A stretch of DNA of 16,482 nt from positions 1-16,482 of the forward strand of contig JAHZFC010000022.1 in assembly GCA_019421525.1 (NCBI GenBank), given 5' to 3'. Made by a program: the position numbers and the translations under genes. Position 1 is the stretch's first letter. Every line of letters starts with the position of its first letter. The notes under the pieces were generated by a model, which saw only the letters and a program-made list of their open reading frames with translations, did not search any database and was not told where the DNA came from. Shown in pieces: positions 14,903 to 16,482 of the stretch. Source of the DNA: Clostridiales bacterium. Its GTDB lineage: Bacteria > Bacillota > Clostridia > Oscillospirales > Oscillospiraceae.

Positions 14903-14939
14903 AGTGTAGCATATCCCGGGCCGTTGCGGCAAGCAACGG
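14903..14939 (-). promoter_or_regulatory. Promoter of the XRE gene with an overlapping inverted repeat
   Basis: Minus-strand TTGCCG (14932..14927), an 18-base spacer and TACACT (14908..14903), the latter preceded by TGC (extended -10). An inverted repeat CCGTTGC-5-GCAACGG (14921-14939) covers the -35, the position expected for an autorepressor operator. The promoter is moderate and the operator is an inference. Confidence 0.5.
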
Positions 14940-15028
14940 AAATTGACATCCCGGCAGCCGGCGTGTTTGCAGAAGGTGCGGGCGTTGGGACGGAAAACAG
15001 GAAAACCGGGAGAGCGGGAAAAAAGAGG

Positions 15029-15057
15029 GTGTCAAACCGGGAAAAATGATGTATAAT
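15029..15057 (+). promoter_or_regulatory. Promoter of yfmF-yfmH
   Basis: TATAAT at 15052-15057, with GTGTCA (15029-15034; four of six consensus bases) 17 bases upstream. The -10 lies 30 bases before the ATG at 15088. Confidence 0.6.
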
Positions 15058-15087
15058 ATTCGGGTATTCCCAAAAAGGAGGAAAGAC

Positions 15088-16371
15088 ATGGAGATGTTTC
15101 ACAGGCCGCTGGCCGACGGCGTGGAGCTGATATCGGTCAGGACCGATAAATTCAAGACCGGGGTCTTCAGTGTCTCCCTGGCCGTACCCATGGCGGCGGA
15201 GACGGTGACGGGCAATGCCCTGCTGGGGGACGTGCTCTACCGGGGCAGCCGGGCCCACCCGGACATCGAGGCCATCTCCCGGGCCACGGACGAGCTGTAC
15301 GGCGCGACCGTGGGCCCCGGCATCCGCCAGCGGGGGGAGAGCCAGTGTGTTTGCATTTCCGGCAGCTTCATCGACGACCGCTATTCCCTGGACGGCACCG
15401 CCGTGCTGGAGAGCGCCCTGGCCCTCACCGGGGAATTGCTGCTGGACCCGGCCACGGCAGGGGGCGTGTTCCGGGGGGACTATGTGAAGAGCGAGGGGGC
15501 CAACCTGGCTGACCAGATCCGGGCCAGGGTGAATGAGAAGCGGGGCTGGTCCATCTTCCGCCTCACCCAGGAGATGTGCGCCGGAGAGACCTATGCCCTG
15601 GACAAGCTGGGGGACGCGGAGGAGGCGGAGCGAATGACCGCCTCCGCCCTGTGGGAGCGGTACCAGGCCCTGCTGAGCCAGGCCAGGGTGGTGTTCTATT
15701 ACGGCGGTGCGGCCCATCCGGACCGGGTGGAAGAGGCGGTGCGCGCCAGCTTTGCCCCTCTCATAAAGCCAAGGCCGGGGCGGCTGGAGTGCCGGGTCAA
15801 GGCCAGGCCGGACGGCCCGGTGCGGCAGGCGGAGGACCGGATGGACGTGACCCAGGGCAAGCTGGCCATGGGCTTTCGCACCGGGGGGATCACTCTGGGC
15901 CACCCGGACTATCCGGCCCTGCTGGTGATGAACGCCCTGTACGGGGGGACGTCCACTTCCAAGCTGTTTATGAACGTCCGGGAAAGGCTGTCCCTGTGCT
16001 ACTTCGCCTCCTCCATGCTGGACAAGCTCAAGGGGCTGATGGTGGTGTCCTCCGGGGTGGAGTTTGACAAGTTCAGCGTGGCCCAGGAGGAGATCCTGGC
16101 CCAGCTGGAGGCGGTGCGCCGGGGGCAGTTCACCGGCCAGGAGCTGGAGGCGGCCCGCCGGGCGGTGGGCAGCTCCCTGCGCTCCGCCCTGGACAGCCAA
16201 GGCCGGCTGGAGGACTATTGGACCACCCAGGCCCTGTCCGGGCGGGCGCTGGAGGGGCCGGACACGCTGATCGGCCCGGTGGAGCGGGTGACGGCGGACG
16301 ATGTGGTCCGGGCCGCCCGGGCCGTAGAGCTGGACACAGTGTACCGCCTGACGGGAAGGGAGGAGGACTGA
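15088..16371 (+). CDS. yfmF: M16-family peptidase-like protein YfmF (catalytically inactive partner)
   Basis: 427 residues in two M16 halves. The place where active M16 enzymes carry the HxxEH zinc motif reads A44-L-L-G47-D48 (GNALLGDVLYRG), so the zinc ligands and catalytic Glu are missing. The C-terminal half holds MNVRERLSLCYFASS (295-309), the Arg/Tyr region by which inactive M16 subunits complete the active site of their partner. RefSeq names such proteins EF-P 5-aminopentanol modification-associated protein YfmF after the Bacillus locus; the biochemical role is unclear. The start is ATG at 15088, with AAGGAGG six bases upstream. An in-frame ATG at 15046 would lie before the -10 box and is rejected. 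Next gene: its presumed active partner, one base after the stop. Confidence 0.85.
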   Translation: MEMFHRPLADGVELISVRTDKFKTGVFSVSLAVPMAAETVTGNALLGDVLYRGSRAHPDIEAISRATDELYGATVGPGIRQRGESQCVCISGSFIDDRYSLDGTAVLESALALTGELLLDPATAGGVFRGDYVKSEGANLADQIRARVNEKRGWSIFRLTQEMCAGETYALDKLGDAEEAERMTASALWERYQALLSQARVVFYYGGAAHPDRVEEAVRASFAPLIKPRPGRLECRVKARPDGPVRQAEDRMDVTQGKLAMGFRTGGITLGHPDYPALLVMNALYGGTSTSKLFMNVRERLSLCYFASSMLDKLKGLMVVSSGVEFDKFSVAQEEILAQLEAVRRGQFTGQELEAARRAVGSSLRSALDSQGRLEDYWTTQALSGRALEGPDTLIGPVERVTADDVVRAARAVELDTVYRLTGREED

Positions 16372-16372
16372 C

Positions 16373-16482
16373 ATGGAAAAGGTGGTTTACTCTGCCCTGG
16401 GCGAGTCGGTGTGGCACGGCCAGCTGCCCAACGGGCTGCACATCTATGTGGATGAGAAGCCGGAGTACGGCAAGCAGTTCGC
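16373..16482 (+). CDS. yfmH: M16-family peptidase YfmH, 5' fragment
   Basis: Only the first 36 codons are inside the window. They read MEKVVYSALGESVWHGQLPN followed by GLHIYVDEKPEYGKQF, which matches the N-terminal LPNGL-V pattern of M16 peptidases just before the first strand. The zinc motif would lie beyond the edge. The ATG is one base after the yfmF stop, with AGGAGG inside the end of yfmF, so the two are co-transcribed and probably coupled in translation. Confidence 0.8.
   Translation, partial: MEKVVYSALGESVWHGQLPNGLHIYVDEKPEYGKQF

Noticed and set aside
14857..16374. 505-residue minus-strand frame over yfmF
   Set aside because: Antisense to yfmF, which has M16 motifs, a promoter and a ribosome binding site.
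1..16482. CRISPR array, tRNA, rRNA, insertion sequence or prophage genes
   Set aside because: No regularly spaced direct repeats, cloverleaf-like sequence, rRNA segment, transposase or integrase motif was found on either strand.

Overview
The window comes from a GC-rich Gram-positive bacterium, most likely a gut-type clostridium of the Oscillospiraceae kind (Flavonifractor / Pseudoflavonifractor-like). This is inferred from the Bacillota-type order ylxM-ffh-rpsP-khpA-rimM-trmD, strong AGGAGG ribosome binding sites, sigma-A-type promoters, a YfmF/YfmH pair, a DegV protein, and a cohesin/dockerin surface protein. No database search was run; all names rest on motif reading.

Left part (1-6382, minus strand). 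A SAM-dependent methyltransferase runs off the left edge. It is followed by about 730 bp without a recognisable gene, rich in palindromes and holding two inverted copies of one composite repeat. Next comes a DegV gene with its own promoter and terminator. Then comes the translation operon, read right to left: ylxM, ffh, rpsP, khpA, rimM and a trmD whose product carries an extra C-terminal GNAT acetyltransferase domain. The operon is driven by a near-consensus promoter (TTGACA-17-TATAGT) with a perfect 22-bp palindrome at the expected start of transcription. A strong intrinsic terminator sits between khpA and rimM, so rimM-trmD are probably made at a lower level than rpsP-khpA.

Middle (6456-14443, plus strand). 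Divergent from ylxM, with its own promoter, is one 7.9-kb gene for a 2620-residue surface zinc metalloprotease of the M26 (IgA1 protease / ZmpB) type. In order it has a signal peptide, a cohesin-like domain, an acidic Pro/Gln-rich linker, two membrane segments, a type I dockerin, four tandem ~205-residue Ig-like units, an M26-N-type beta-helical region, the catalytic domain (HETAH plus a downstream Glu), a second M26-N-type segment, and a disordered tail with SPETG but no hydrophobic sorting segment. The second membrane segment looks like a former signal peptide, so the gene may be a fusion of a membrane-anchored cohesin protein with a secreted dockerin-protease. This is the most unusual object here.

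Right part (14395-16482). A 20-bp perfect hairpin serves as terminator for the protease gene and for the convergent gene of a small XRE-type regulator with a C-terminal membrane helix. On the plus strand follow yfmF (an M16-family protein lacking the catalytic zinc motif) and the first 36 codons of its M16 partner yfmH, one base apart and translationally linked.
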